Below are positions 25,357 to 33,781 of a DNA stretch of 34,259 nt, one piece after another. The stretch lies in contig CALVXI010000001.1 in the NCBI GenBank assembly GCA_944368975.1, positions 1 through 34,259 of the forward strand, read 5' to 3'. The notes under the pieces were generated by a model, which was given only the letters and a program-made list of their open reading frames with translations, had not been told where the DNA came from and did not search any database. Made by a program: the position numbers and the translations under genes. The DNA is from an uncultured Bacilli bacterium. Its GTDB lineage: Bacteria > Bacillota_I > Bacilli_A > RFN20 > CAG-826. Each line of letters opens with the position of its first letter. Positions within the stretch are counted from its first letter, which is position 1.

Positions 25357-26442
25357 ATGAGTAAAAAAATCTTAATTTTAACAGCTGGCAAAACAGGTGG
25401 ACATCGAAGTGCATCTAATGCCATTAAAAAATCATTTGAAAAGCTTGATAAAGATTTAGAAATTGTTGATTATGATTCTAATAAGCTTTTCTTAGGCTAT
25501 AAAGGCTATGGTGGAGAACAAGGTTATATCACTTTAACTACACGTTTTCGTTTCTTATGGAAATTATTTTTTGAATTTACATCATTTATAAGACCTATTT
25601 CTAATTATTTTCTTTATCATGCTATAAAAAGGAATTTTTTAAGACTTATAAGAAATGAAAAACCTGACGCAATTTTATCATTACACCCTTGTTTTGTTGG
25701 ATCTGTTTTGAAAGTTTTAAAAAAATATAAAAAAATTCCTTTATATGTTTGTGTTCTTGATCCTATAAAATTTTCTAATTTATGGTTTGATAAAAATGTT
25801 GATTTATATTTTTTGCCAACCGAAGAAACAAAAGAACGTTTTCTTTCAAAAGGGTTTAATGAAGATAAGATAGTTTTATCCGGATTTCCTATAAATTTTG
25901 ATAAAAGTGGTGAACAAAAAGTTTATAAAAATAAAACAAAACTACTTTATGTAAATCCAACACATAAAGGATTAAGAATGGCAAAAAAACTGATAGAATG
26001 TGCATATCCTTATAATGTTGATATTGATGTTATAACTGGTAGTGATGAAAATTTAAAAGAATATTTAATTAAAAAATTATCAAAAAAAGAAGGTCTTAAT
26101 ATTTATGGCTATGTTAATGATATGCAAGATAGACTTTTAGAGGCTGATATAATATTAACAAAAGCAGGTCCTAATATGATGTTTGAAGCTATTTTAGCAA
26201 AAACTCCAATTATTTTAACTGGACATTTAATGGGCCAAGAAGAGAAAAATTATTTATACATTACAAAACATGGATATGGATTGAAAGCTGAGACTCCTTC
26301 AAGGTTATCTAAAGTTTTAAAGAAAATACTTATTGATGAACCTAATTTACTAAATGAAATAAAGGCAAATGAAGCAAAATGTAAAGATACAAATGGCGCA
26401 GAAGTAATTGCTAATACTATTATAAATTTACAAAAATCTTAG
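25357..26442 (+). CDS. UgtP/MGDG-synthase-like glycosyltransferase
   Basis: A 361-residue GT28-type enzyme of the monogalactosyldiacylglycerol-synthase / processive diacylglycerol glucosyltransferase family. The N-terminal acceptor domain has AGKTGGHRSASNAI and LSLHPCF; the C-terminal donor domain has LYVNPTHKG, VNDMQDRLLEADIILTKAGPNMMFEA and the final ILTGHLMGQEEKN. It likely transfers glucose or galactose from a UDP-sugar to diacylglycerol on the inner membrane face; GalU at 2809 would supply UDP-glucose. The start is 9 nt after the previous stop with no visible ribosome binding site, so it may rely on coupling. Confidence 0.88.
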   Translation: MSKKILILTAGKTGGHRSASNAIKKSFEKLDKDLEIVDYDSNKLFLGYKGYGGEQGYITLTTRFRFLWKLFFEFTSFIRPISNYFLYHAIKRNFLRLIRNEKPDAILSLHPCFVGSVLKVLKKYKKIPLYVCVLDPIKFSNLWFDKNVDLYFLPTEETKERFLSKGFNEDKIVLSGFPINFDKSGEQKVYKNKTKLLYVNPTHKGLRMAKKLIECAYPYNVDIDVITGSDENLKEYLIKKLSKKEGLNIYGYVNDMQDRLLEADIILTKAGPNMMFEAILAKTPIILTGHLMGQEEKNYLYITKHGYGLKAETPSRLSKVLKKILIDEPNLLNEIKANEAKCKDTNGAEVIANTIINLQKS

Positions 26443-26517
26443 TTTGAATATTCCTTATTTTTGATATGTTTTGATAGAAATTTCGTTATTAAATTAATTT
26501 AATTTTATTATATTTAT

Positions 26518-26526
26518 TGTTATAAT
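26518..26526 (+). promoter_or_regulatory. extended -10 promoter directly before a start codon
   Basis: TGTTATAAT fits the TG-N-TATAAT extended -10 pattern. Its last base is 8 nt before the A of the ATG at 26534, and there is no ribosome binding site, predicting a leaderless message. The -35 region (TTTAAT, 26498-26503) is weak, as expected with an extended -10. Confidence 0.55.
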
Positions 26527-26533
26527 TTTTTGT

Positions 26534-27208
26534 ATGGAATTAACTTATAATGATTTACTTATTGATCTTGAAAAATTAAAAAATGAAAAGAATATACTTT
26601 TTTCTAAAAAAATTTTAAATACTAAGCTAGATTTATTTGGACTTAAAACTAAACAAGTTTTAGAAGTTGCGAAAAAATATAAAGATATTGACGTATCTAC
26701 TTTTGAATTAGATAAATATTACGAAGTTAATTATCTTTATTTTTATATTTATTTGAAGAAAAATAAAAATATCGATGATCAAATTAATTTTTTAATCGTT
26801 AATAGAAGCCATTTAGAAAATTGGGCAATCGTTGATGGTACTAGTAAATTATTAGTAGATTTTAAGTTAAAAGATAGTAAAAAGTTTTTAAAGTTTAACG
26901 ATGAATTTATTGTTCGATACCCATATATTTGTATGCTAAAATTTACAAAAAGCCTGCAAAACCTTGATGAAATTTTTTCTTATTTAAAAAATGATGATAG
27001 ATATTATGTTAAAATGGGTGAAGGTTGGTTATTGTCATATTGTTTTATAAATCATTTTGATGAAACTTATAAATATTACGAAAACACTACTATAGATAAA
27101 TCTATTTTATTAATTGGTATTCAAAAGGCTATTGATTCATTTAGAGTAAGTGAAGAAAATAAATTAAAGTTAAAGGAATTAAGGAGGACTTTAAGAAGTG
27201 ACAAATAA
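26534..27208 (+). CDS. AlkD-like DNA alkylation repair protein
   Basis: A 224-residue all-helical protein of the DNA alkylation repair family (PF08713), which removes alkylated bases such as 7-methylguanine and 3-methyladenine. The GLKTKQVLEVAKKYK segment, SHLENWAIVDG, and YYVKMGEGWLLSYC followed by GIQKAIDSFRVSEENKLKLKELRR match the HEAT-like repeats and conserved residues of AlkD. It begins a run of genes leading to AddAB, so a DNA-repair theme is plausible. Its 3' end overlaps the acetyltransferase gene by 11 nt. Confidence 0.88.
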   Translation: MELTYNDLLIDLEKLKNEKNILFSKKILNTKLDLFGLKTKQVLEVAKKYKDIDVSTFELDKYYEVNYLYFYIYLKKNKNIDDQINFLIVNRSHLENWAIVDGTSKLLVDFKLKDSKKFLKFNDEFIVRYPYICMLKFTKSLQNLDEIFSYLKNDDRYYVKMGEGWLLSYCFINHFDETYKYYENTTIDKSILLIGIQKAIDSFRVSEENKLKLKELRRTLRSDK

Positions 27209-27803
27209 GGAAAAAATGTTAGGTGGATATCTTTATATAGCTAATGATAAAGAATTGGCAAAAATGTATAAAGTAAGTAAACAATTTGAAGAAGAATATA
27301 ATCAAACTAGTTTTAGAGATGAAGTTCGTCGTAAATCAATAATTAGATTGTGGTTTGGAAAAGTTAAAACTAATTATAATATAACGCCTCCAATTCATTG
27401 TGATTATGGTAAAAATATCGAAATAGGCGAAAATTTTTATGCTAATTATGATTGTATATTTTTAGATGTATGTAAAATTACTTTTGGTGATAATGTTTTT
27501 CTTGGGCCTCGTGTTAATTTCTTTACTGCTTGGCATCCAATTGATGCACAAATAAGGAATACTCAATATGAAGGTGGAAAACCTATTACAGTTGGTAATA
27601 ATGTTTGGATTGGTGGTGGTGCGATTATTAATCCTGGAGTCACAATTGGCGACAATGTAATAATCGGAAGTGGAAGTGTTGTTACTAAAGATTTACCTGG
27701 AAATGCAATTTATGCCGGAAATCCAGCTAAAAAAATTCGTGATATAACAGATGAAGACAAAAAATATTGGTCTGAACGTTATGAAAACGAAATTAATATG
27801 TAA
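27198..27803 (+). CDS. maltose/galactoside O-acetyltransferase-like protein
   Basis: A 201-residue left-handed beta-helix acetyltransferase of the Maa/LacA/NodL type. The N-terminal helical part (EKMLGGYLYIANDKEL) is that of maltose acetyltransferases; the hexapeptide repeats run from about 75 to 175, with the catalytic His in FFTAWHPID, GNNVWIGGGAIINPGVTIG and the closing YAGNPAKKI. It moves an acetyl group from acetyl-CoA to a sugar hydroxyl. The start is GTG at 27198 with AGGAGG 10 nt upstream, inside the preceding gene. Confidence 0.92.
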   Translation: MTNKEKMLGGYLYIANDKELAKMYKVSKQFEEEYNQTSFRDEVRRKSIIRLWFGKVKTNYNITPPIHCDYGKNIEIGENFYANYDCIFLDVCKITFGDNVFLGPRVNFFTAWHPIDAQIRNTQYEGGKPITVGNNVWIGGGAIINPGVTIGDNVIIGSGSVVTKDLPGNAIYAGNPAKKIRDITDEDKKYWSERYENEINM

Positions 27804-27815
27804 AAAGGAGAGATT

Positions 27816-29633
27816 ATGTATAGAACTAGATTAGTTAGCAAAGATACTTACTATGTTGGAGCAAGTGATAGACGTCTTGCTTTATTTGAAAATATTTACC
27901 CATTAAATGATGGTGTTAGTTATAATTCATATATTATTTTGGATGAGAAAACTTGCTTATTAGATACTGTTGATAGTAGCGTTTTTGATGTTTATATTGA
28001 AAAAGTAAAAGATGTCTTACAAAATCGTAAATTAGATTATTTAGTAATTCATCATATGGAGCCTGATCATAGTGCTTCAATTTTAAAAGTAATCAAAGAA
28101 TATCCTGATGTTACTTTAATTATTAATCCAAAAATTCAAGTAATGTTAAATAACTATTTTGGATATGACCTTAAAAATGTCTTATTAATGAAAGATGGTG
28201 AAACATTATCCTTAGGTAAACACTCTTTAACATTTGTATATGCTCCAATGGTTCACTGGCCAGAAGTTATGGTAAGTTATGATAGTTATAGTAAAACTTT
28301 ATTTAGTGCTGATGCTTTTGGAACTTTCGGCGCATTAAGTGGAAACTTATTTGCTCATGAAGTCGATTTTTCTCATAATTATCTTGATGAAGCACGTCGC
28401 TATTATACCAATATTGTTGGTAAATATGGAACTCAAGTTCAAGCTATTTTAAAGAAAGCAGGTACTTTAGATATAGAAAGTATTTGTCCACTTCATGGAC
28501 CTATTTGGAGACAAGATATAACCTATTTAATTGATTTATATGATAAATGGAGTTTATATGAACCAGAAGTTAGCGGTGTATTAATTATTTATGGAAGCAT
28601 ATATGGACATACTGAAAAAGCAGCTAATTTATTAGCAGATGAATTAAGTTTATTAGGCATTAAAAATATAAAAATGTATGATGCTAGTAAAACAGATACA
28701 TCAATACTTTTAAGTGAAACTTTTAAATATTCCCATTTAGCAATTTTAAGCTCAACTTATAATATGGGAATTTTTACTCCTGTTGAAAATTATATTTTAG
28801 ATTTAAAAGCTCATAATATGCAAAATAGAAAAGTTGCTTTAGTTGAAAACGGATCATGGGCTCCTAATAGTGGCTGTCTAATGAAAAAATTATTTAGTGA
28901 AATGAAAAATATGACAATTTTAGAACCTTTAGTCACTATTAAATCAAATGCAAATAATGAAAATTTAGAAGGTATTAAAAAGTTAGCTAATGAAATTGCT
29001 AATGATTTCCCTAAATTAAGTCTAAAAGAAAATCCACTATTTAAAATTACTTATGGATTATATGTATTAACTACTAAGAATAAAGAAAAATTTAATGGAT
29101 GTATTATTAATACATTATCGCAAGTTAGTGAAAACCCAACAAGGATTATGGTCAGTGTTAATAAACACAATTTCACAAGTGAATTAATAAATGAAACTAA
29201 AGAGTTTAATGTTTCAATGTTATCGATTCATACACCATTTTCATTAATTAAAAGATTTGGCTATCAATCTGGAAAAGATGTCGATAAGTTTGTAGGATTT
29301 AGTGATTATAGATTGGCTAATAATAAAATTCCTTATATTACTAGATTTACTAATGCTTTCTTATCATTAAAAGTTTTAGATGTTATCGATAATGATAGTC
29401 ACTTTACATTTATTTGTGAAATTACTGAATCTAAACAACTCTCAAAAGAGGAATCATTATCTTACTCCTATTATATGGATAATATAAAACCAAAAACTCC
29501 TCGCAATACTGGAGTTAAAAAAGGCTGGATTTGTAAAATCTGTGGTTATGTTTATGAAGGAGAAGATATCCCTGCTGATTTTATTTGCCCTATTTGTAAA
29601 CATGGTGTAAGTGATTTTGAAAGGATTAAATAA
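27816..29633 (+). CDS. flavodiiron protein fused to flavin reductase and rubredoxin
   Basis: A 605-residue three-part enzyme that reduces oxygen (or nitric oxide) in the cytoplasm. Residues 1-250 are the metallo-beta-lactamase-like diiron domain with H80-E82-D84, H147, D166 and H227 as ligands. Residues 253-400 are a flavodoxin-like FMN domain (IIYGSIYGHTEKAA). Residues about 405-560 resemble a flavin-reductase domain. The C-terminus (571-605) is a rubredoxin with C573-X2-C576 and C591-X2-C594. Simple flavodiiron proteins have only the first two; this form carries its own electron supply. With the superoxide reductase at 11524 it forms an anaerobe-type oxygen defence. Confidence 0.94.
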   Translation: MYRTRLVSKDTYYVGASDRRLALFENIYPLNDGVSYNSYIILDEKTCLLDTVDSSVFDVYIEKVKDVLQNRKLDYLVIHHMEPDHSASILKVIKEYPDVTLIINPKIQVMLNNYFGYDLKNVLLMKDGETLSLGKHSLTFVYAPMVHWPEVMVSYDSYSKTLFSADAFGTFGALSGNLFAHEVDFSHNYLDEARRYYTNIVGKYGTQVQAILKKAGTLDIESICPLHGPIWRQDITYLIDLYDKWSLYEPEVSGVLIIYGSIYGHTEKAANLLADELSLLGIKNIKMYDASKTDTSILLSETFKYSHLAILSSTYNMGIFTPVENYILDLKAHNMQNRKVALVENGSWAPNSGCLMKKLFSEMKNMTILEPLVTIKSNANNENLEGIKKLANEIANDFPKLSLKENPLFKITYGLYVLTTKNKEKFNGCIINTLSQVSENPTRIMVSVNKHNFTSELINETKEFNVSMLSIHTPFSLIKRFGYQSGKDVDKFVGFSDYRLANNKIPYITRFTNAFLSLKVLDVIDNDSHFTFICEITESKQLSKEESLSYSYYMDNIKPKTPRNTGVKKGWICKICGYVYEGEDIPADFICPICKHGVSDFERIK

Positions 29634-29969
29634 ATGGAAAAAATAAGTTTTAATGAATATCAAAAAGAAGCTTATAAACTAATTAGTGAAGAAGGTAGAA
29701 AAGATTTAATCACTAATGGAGTTTTAGGTCTTGCTGGAGAAACAGGCGAATGTTGCGATATTGTTAAAAAGCATAAATTTCAAGGACATGAACTTGATAA
29801 AGAACATCTAAAAGATGAACTTGGTGATGTACTTTGGTATATTGCTGAAACATGTTCAGGTTTAGGTATTACTTTAGAAGAGGTAGCTTTATTTAATTTA
29901 GAAAAATTACATAAAAGATATCCAAAAGGATTTGAAAAGGAAAATTCTATTCATCGTAAGGAAAATTAA
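29634..29969 (+). CDS. MazG-like nucleotide pyrophosphohydrolase
   Basis: A 111-residue single-domain MazG-family protein. Metal-binding acidic residues are in place: E36 and E39 (GLAGETGEC) and E62 and D65 (DELGDVLWYI). Such enzymes hydrolyse nucleoside triphosphates, often damaged or non-canonical ones, to monophosphates. It directly abuts the flavodiiron gene (0 nt) and precedes glpK by 3 nt. Closeness to the oxygen-defence and repair genes fits removal of oxidised nucleotides, but the substrate is not shown by sequence. Confidence 0.9.
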   Translation: MEKISFNEYQKEAYKLISEEGRKDLITNGVLGLAGETGECCDIVKKHKFQGHELDKEHLKDELGDVLWYIAETCSGLGITLEEVALFNLEKLHKRYPKGFEKENSIHRKEN

Positions 29970-29972
29970 AAA

Positions 29973-31442
29973 ATGAAAAAATATCTATTAGCAATTGATC
30001 AAGGAACAACATCAACACGTGCAATTTTATATTCTAAAGAAAGAAAAATCTTTTATAAAACACAAGTTGAAGTAAAGAACTTCTTTCCTAAGGAAGGTTA
30101 TGTTGAACAAGATGCTTTAGATATTTATTTAAGTGTTTTAAATGTTATTAATGACATTATCACTAAAACTAATATTTCTATTGATGAAATAGATAGTTTA
30201 GGGATTACAAACCAACGAGAAACAACGATTGTGTGGGATAAAAAGACTGGAATGCCTGTTTATAATGCAATTGTCTGGCAATCACGTCAATCTAATAGTT
30301 ATTGTGAAAAATGGGAAAAATATAAAGATTTAATACATAAAAAAACTGGATTAATTCTTAACCCATACTTTAGCGCAAGTAAAATTCGATATATTTTAGA
30401 TCATATTAAAGATGGGCAAGCTCGAGCCGAAAAAGGAGAACTCCTTTTTGGAACTGTCGATTCATGGCTTATTTATAAGTTAACAAAAAATCATTATACA
30501 GATATAACAAACGCTTCTAGAACAATGTTATTTAATATTAATTCATTAGATTATGATGATGAATTATTAAAAATATTTAACATTCCGCGAATAATGCTTC
30601 CTGAAGTTCTTTCTTCGAATGATTATTATGGAGACGCTAATATTTTTGGGAGTAAAATTAAAATTAATGGAGTAGCTGGCGATCAACAATCAAGCTTATT
30701 TGGTCAAGCCTGTTTTGATGTTGGAAGTAGTAAATCAACATATGGAACAGGTTGTTTTATGTTAGTAAATATTGGAGAAACTCCAGTCTATTCAAAAAAT
30801 GGATTATTAACAACTATTGCCTGGAAAATTAATAATAAAGTTACTTATGCTCTTGAAGGTAGTGTATTTATGGGTGGAGCAACTATTCAATGGCTTAGAG
30901 ATCAAATTGGTTTAATTCAACAAGCTAGTGAAAGTGAAAAATATGCAAAAAAAGTTAATAATGAGTTAGGTGTTTATATTGTTCCAGCTTTTGTTGGTTT
31001 AGGTGCTCCTTATTGGGATAATGAATGTAAGGGTGCAATATTTGGTTTAACTAGAGGAACAACTAAAGCTCATTTAATTAGAGCGACCTTAAATTCAATT
31101 GCTTTTCAAGTTAAAGATATAATTAACGTTATGGAAAATGAAGGAGATTGTAAAATTCAAACTTTAAAAGTTGATGGAGGAGCTACCGCTAATAATTATT
31201 TAATGCAATTTCAAGCGGATATTTTAAATAAAGATATTATTTTACCCGAATTTATTGAAGTTACTGCTTTAGGAGCAATATATTTAGCAGGTTTAGGAAG
31301 TGGATATTTTTCAAGCTTAGACGAAATTAAAAATTTAAATAAAGTTGAAAAAATTTTTAAGCCACAAATGAATAAAGAAGAAATTAATAAACTTGATAAG
31401 AATTGGAAAAAAGCAATTGAAGCAACGAGATTATTTAAATGA
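29973..31442 (+). CDS. glpK: glycerol kinase
   Basis: A 489-residue FGGY kinase making glycerol-3-phosphate. LLAIDQGTTSTRAIL at the start, ITNQRETT (78-85), the catalytic Asp237 in GVAGDQQSSLFGQ, the GTGCFMLVN loop and FMGGATIQWLRD are all glycerol-kinase features. The loop before Asp237 (216-236) has no histidine, whereas many Bacillota GlpK proteins carry a His there that HPr phosphorylates. This copy may therefore be outside phosphotransferase control. Its product is the backbone acceptor for the lipid genes at 18721-26442. It overlaps addB by 4 nt. Confidence 0.95.
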   Translation: MKKYLLAIDQGTTSTRAILYSKERKIFYKTQVEVKNFFPKEGYVEQDALDIYLSVLNVINDIITKTNISIDEIDSLGITNQRETTIVWDKKTGMPVYNAIVWQSRQSNSYCEKWEKYKDLIHKKTGLILNPYFSASKIRYILDHIKDGQARAEKGELLFGTVDSWLIYKLTKNHYTDITNASRTMLFNINSLDYDDELLKIFNIPRIMLPEVLSSNDYYGDANIFGSKIKINGVAGDQQSSLFGQACFDVGSSKSTYGTGCFMLVNIGETPVYSKNGLLTTIAWKINNKVTYALEGSVFMGGATIQWLRDQIGLIQQASESEKYAKKVNNELGVYIVPAFVGLGAPYWDNECKGAIFGLTRGTTKAHLIRATLNSIAFQVKDIINVMENEGDCKIQTLKVDGGATANNYLMQFQADILNKDIILPEFIEVTALGAIYLAGLGSGYFSSLDEIKNLNKVEKIFKPQMNKEEINKLDKNWKKAIEATRLFK

Positions 31443-33781
31443 TAAATATTGACGAAATTTTAGAAAAAAATAATGTAATTATAATAAGTAAAAATGAATT
31501 AAAATCATACTTTTTAAACAAAAAGTCTTTAAAACCTCAATTAAATTTTAAGTTTTTATCAATTGAAGAAGTAGAGACTGCATTATTTGGAAATTTTGAT
31601 AATAATAGTATTAAGGTTCTTTTAAAAGAAAATAAGTGGTCATTTAATAAAATTAATAAGTATTTAGGTTATATTAAAAAGGGTATAAATTTAAAAGCAA
31701 ATAAAGACATTGAAGAAATTTATGAAATTCTTAAAAATAACGATTTAATTTATATTGATGAAAGTTATAAATATTTATTCAAAAATAAATTAGTAATTTT
31801 TTTAGGTATACCTAGTAATTCATTAGAAGCTAATCATATAATTGATTATGTTGATATTGATAAAAAGGATGTTCTATTTATTAGTTTAAATGATTTATTT
31901 ATTCAAAAGAAAGATTTAAAAGTTACAACTTTTTCAACTCTTGATCACAGTTTACATACTTTATTTAATGAAATTATCACTTTATTAAATAATAAAATTG
32001 AACCTCGTGATATCAAAATTATAACTGATATTAATAATAATTATTTTTATTTAGATTTATTTGCAAAATACTTAAATATTCATTTAAATTTTCCTAATAA
32101 AAAAATATTATATGATACTAAAATTGCTAAGGAGATAGAAAAAGATTTAGAAAATTTTGATATTTTGAAGCTTGATGAACTTTTTCCTAATTCAATAATA
32201 AAAGATAAAATTAAAGAAGTTCTAACTTTTTATGATTTTTCAAATTTAATTGATAAGAATACAAACTATAAAGAAATTCTTAGTTCAATTAAACTTAATG
32301 ATGAAGATAATATTGAAGGAATTAAAGTTAGTGATACTTTAGAATATGCTAATGGTAAATATATTTTTATTTTAGGCTTTGATAATGATATTTATATTCG
32401 TAATTTCAAAAATAATGATTTATTAGATGACGCTTCTAAAATTAAAAATGGAATAGATTCAAGTGATTTAAATAATAAGATTTATAGTGATTTATATGAT
32501 AATTTTTTAAATTTAGATAATTGTCTAAATTTATATTTTTATGAAACTTTTGCAGGAAAAAAGAAGGAAATTAGTTATTTTTTCACTAAAAGATATAATG
32601 AAAATGAACTTAAAAATTATTTAATTCAACCATTAGTTATTAAAAAAGATTATAACAAAATTATTGCTAAAACTTATTATAGTTATTTTAAAGAACTTCA
32701 TGATAATTATCATGAAGATACTTTAAGTTATCACCTTTATAATAATCATTTTCATAAATTAGATAATTATGATAATTCATTTAAAAAATTTGATATCAAA
32801 GATAAGGAATTATTTCCTTTAAGTTATACTCAACTTAATACTTTCTTTAAATGTCCATTCCTATACTTTTTAACTTATATTTTATCTATAGATGAATTTG
32901 AAGATACTTTTAATACATTATTAGGTAAACTTTCTCACTCGATATTGGAACATATTTATGATAAAGATTTTGATTTTAACTTATGTTACGATAAAGAAAT
33001 TAAAGAATTTAATGGTTTATTTTCTGATAAAGACTTATTAATACTCGATAAATATAAAAAAATATTGGAAAGTGCTAGTAAATTTTTAATTGAGGGATCA
33101 AAATATATCTTAAACTTTAATCATTATAGTGAAGAATCAATATGGGTAAATACTAATATAAATAATATTCAATTTTATGGAAAGGTTGATTCAATATTAG
33201 AATCAAAAGATGCAATTCAAGTAATCGATTATAAAACAGGAAGTACCTCGATAAGTAAAACAATGATTGATTATGGACAAGGTTTACAATTACCAATATA
33301 TGCTTATTTAATTATGAATTCAAAAAAATTTTCTAATAAAGGAATTAGTGGCGTATATTATGTAAATCTAACACCTGATTCATTATTTGATTATGATAAT
33401 TTTAATGAAGAAGAACTTTATGATGTCTTTAAAAAGAATGGATTAACTGCAAATAATATAGACTACTTAACACAATTTGAGAAAGATATTTTAATTGATT
33501 TTGAAGGGAAATACTTAAAATTTAAAATTAAGAAAGATGGAAACTTTAAAAAAGATTCAACTTTTGATTTTAAGGATTTTAATAAAAAAATGGATGAATT
33601 TTTAAAATTATTTTATGAGTATTATGATAATTCAAACTATCCTATTTCACCTTTATATAATTCGGAAAATGATTATAATCCACCTTGTAAATATTGTTCA
33701 TTTAATGACATATGTTATAAGAAGAAAAAAGATTATCGTATAAAAGAAAATCTAAAGGAACTTAAAAATGGAAAGAACTAA
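31439..33781 (+). CDS. addB: AddB-like helicase-nuclease subunit (short form)
   Basis: A 780-residue protein, clearly shorter than B. subtilis AddB (about 1,160). The C-terminus is a PD-(D/E)XK nuclease: D584, then D597-Y-K599 (VIDYKTG), and a downstream QLPIYAYL helix. Four cysteines, C472 and C750-X2-C753-X5-C759, match the iron-sulfur cluster that clasps the AddB nuclease domain. The N-terminal part is divergent, with no Walker A motif, so it is likely structural. AddAB resects double-strand breaks for recombination. The next gene is the AddA partner, overlapping by 14 nt. Confidence 0.9.
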   Translation: MINIDEILEKNNVIIISKNELKSYFLNKKSLKPQLNFKFLSIEEVETALFGNFDNNSIKVLLKENKWSFNKINKYLGYIKKGINLKANKDIEEIYEILKNNDLIYIDESYKYLFKNKLVIFLGIPSNSLEANHIIDYVDIDKKDVLFISLNDLFIQKKDLKVTTFSTLDHSLHTLFNEIITLLNNKIEPRDIKIITDINNNYFYLDLFAKYLNIHLNFPNKKILYDTKIAKEIEKDLENFDILKLDELFPNSIIKDKIKEVLTFYDFSNLIDKNTNYKEILSSIKLNDEDNIEGIKVSDTLEYANGKYIFILGFDNDIYIRNFKNNDLLDDASKIKNGIDSSDLNNKIYSDLYDNFLNLDNCLNLYFYETFAGKKKEISYFFTKRYNENELKNYLIQPLVIKKDYNKIIAKTYYSYFKELHDNYHEDTLSYHLYNNHFHKLDNYDNSFKKFDIKDKELFPLSYTQLNTFFKCPFLYFLTYILSIDEFEDTFNTLLGKLSHSILEHIYDKDFDFNLCYDKEIKEFNGLFSDKDLLILDKYKKILESASKFLIEGSKYILNFNHYSEESIWVNTNINNIQFYGKVDSILESKDAIQVIDYKTGSTSISKTMIDYGQGLQLPIYAYLIMNSKKFSNKGISGVYYVNLTPDSLFDYDNFNEEELYDVFKKNGLTANNIDYLTQFEKDILIDFEGKYLKFKIKKDGNFKKDSTFDFKDFNKKMDEFLKLFYEYYDNSNYPISPLYNSENDYNPPCKYCSFNDICYKKKKDYRIKENLKELKNGKN

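Noticed and set aside
26443..26517. Terminator after the lipid cluster
   Set aside because: I could find no stable stem followed by a T-run; only AT-rich sequence is seen.
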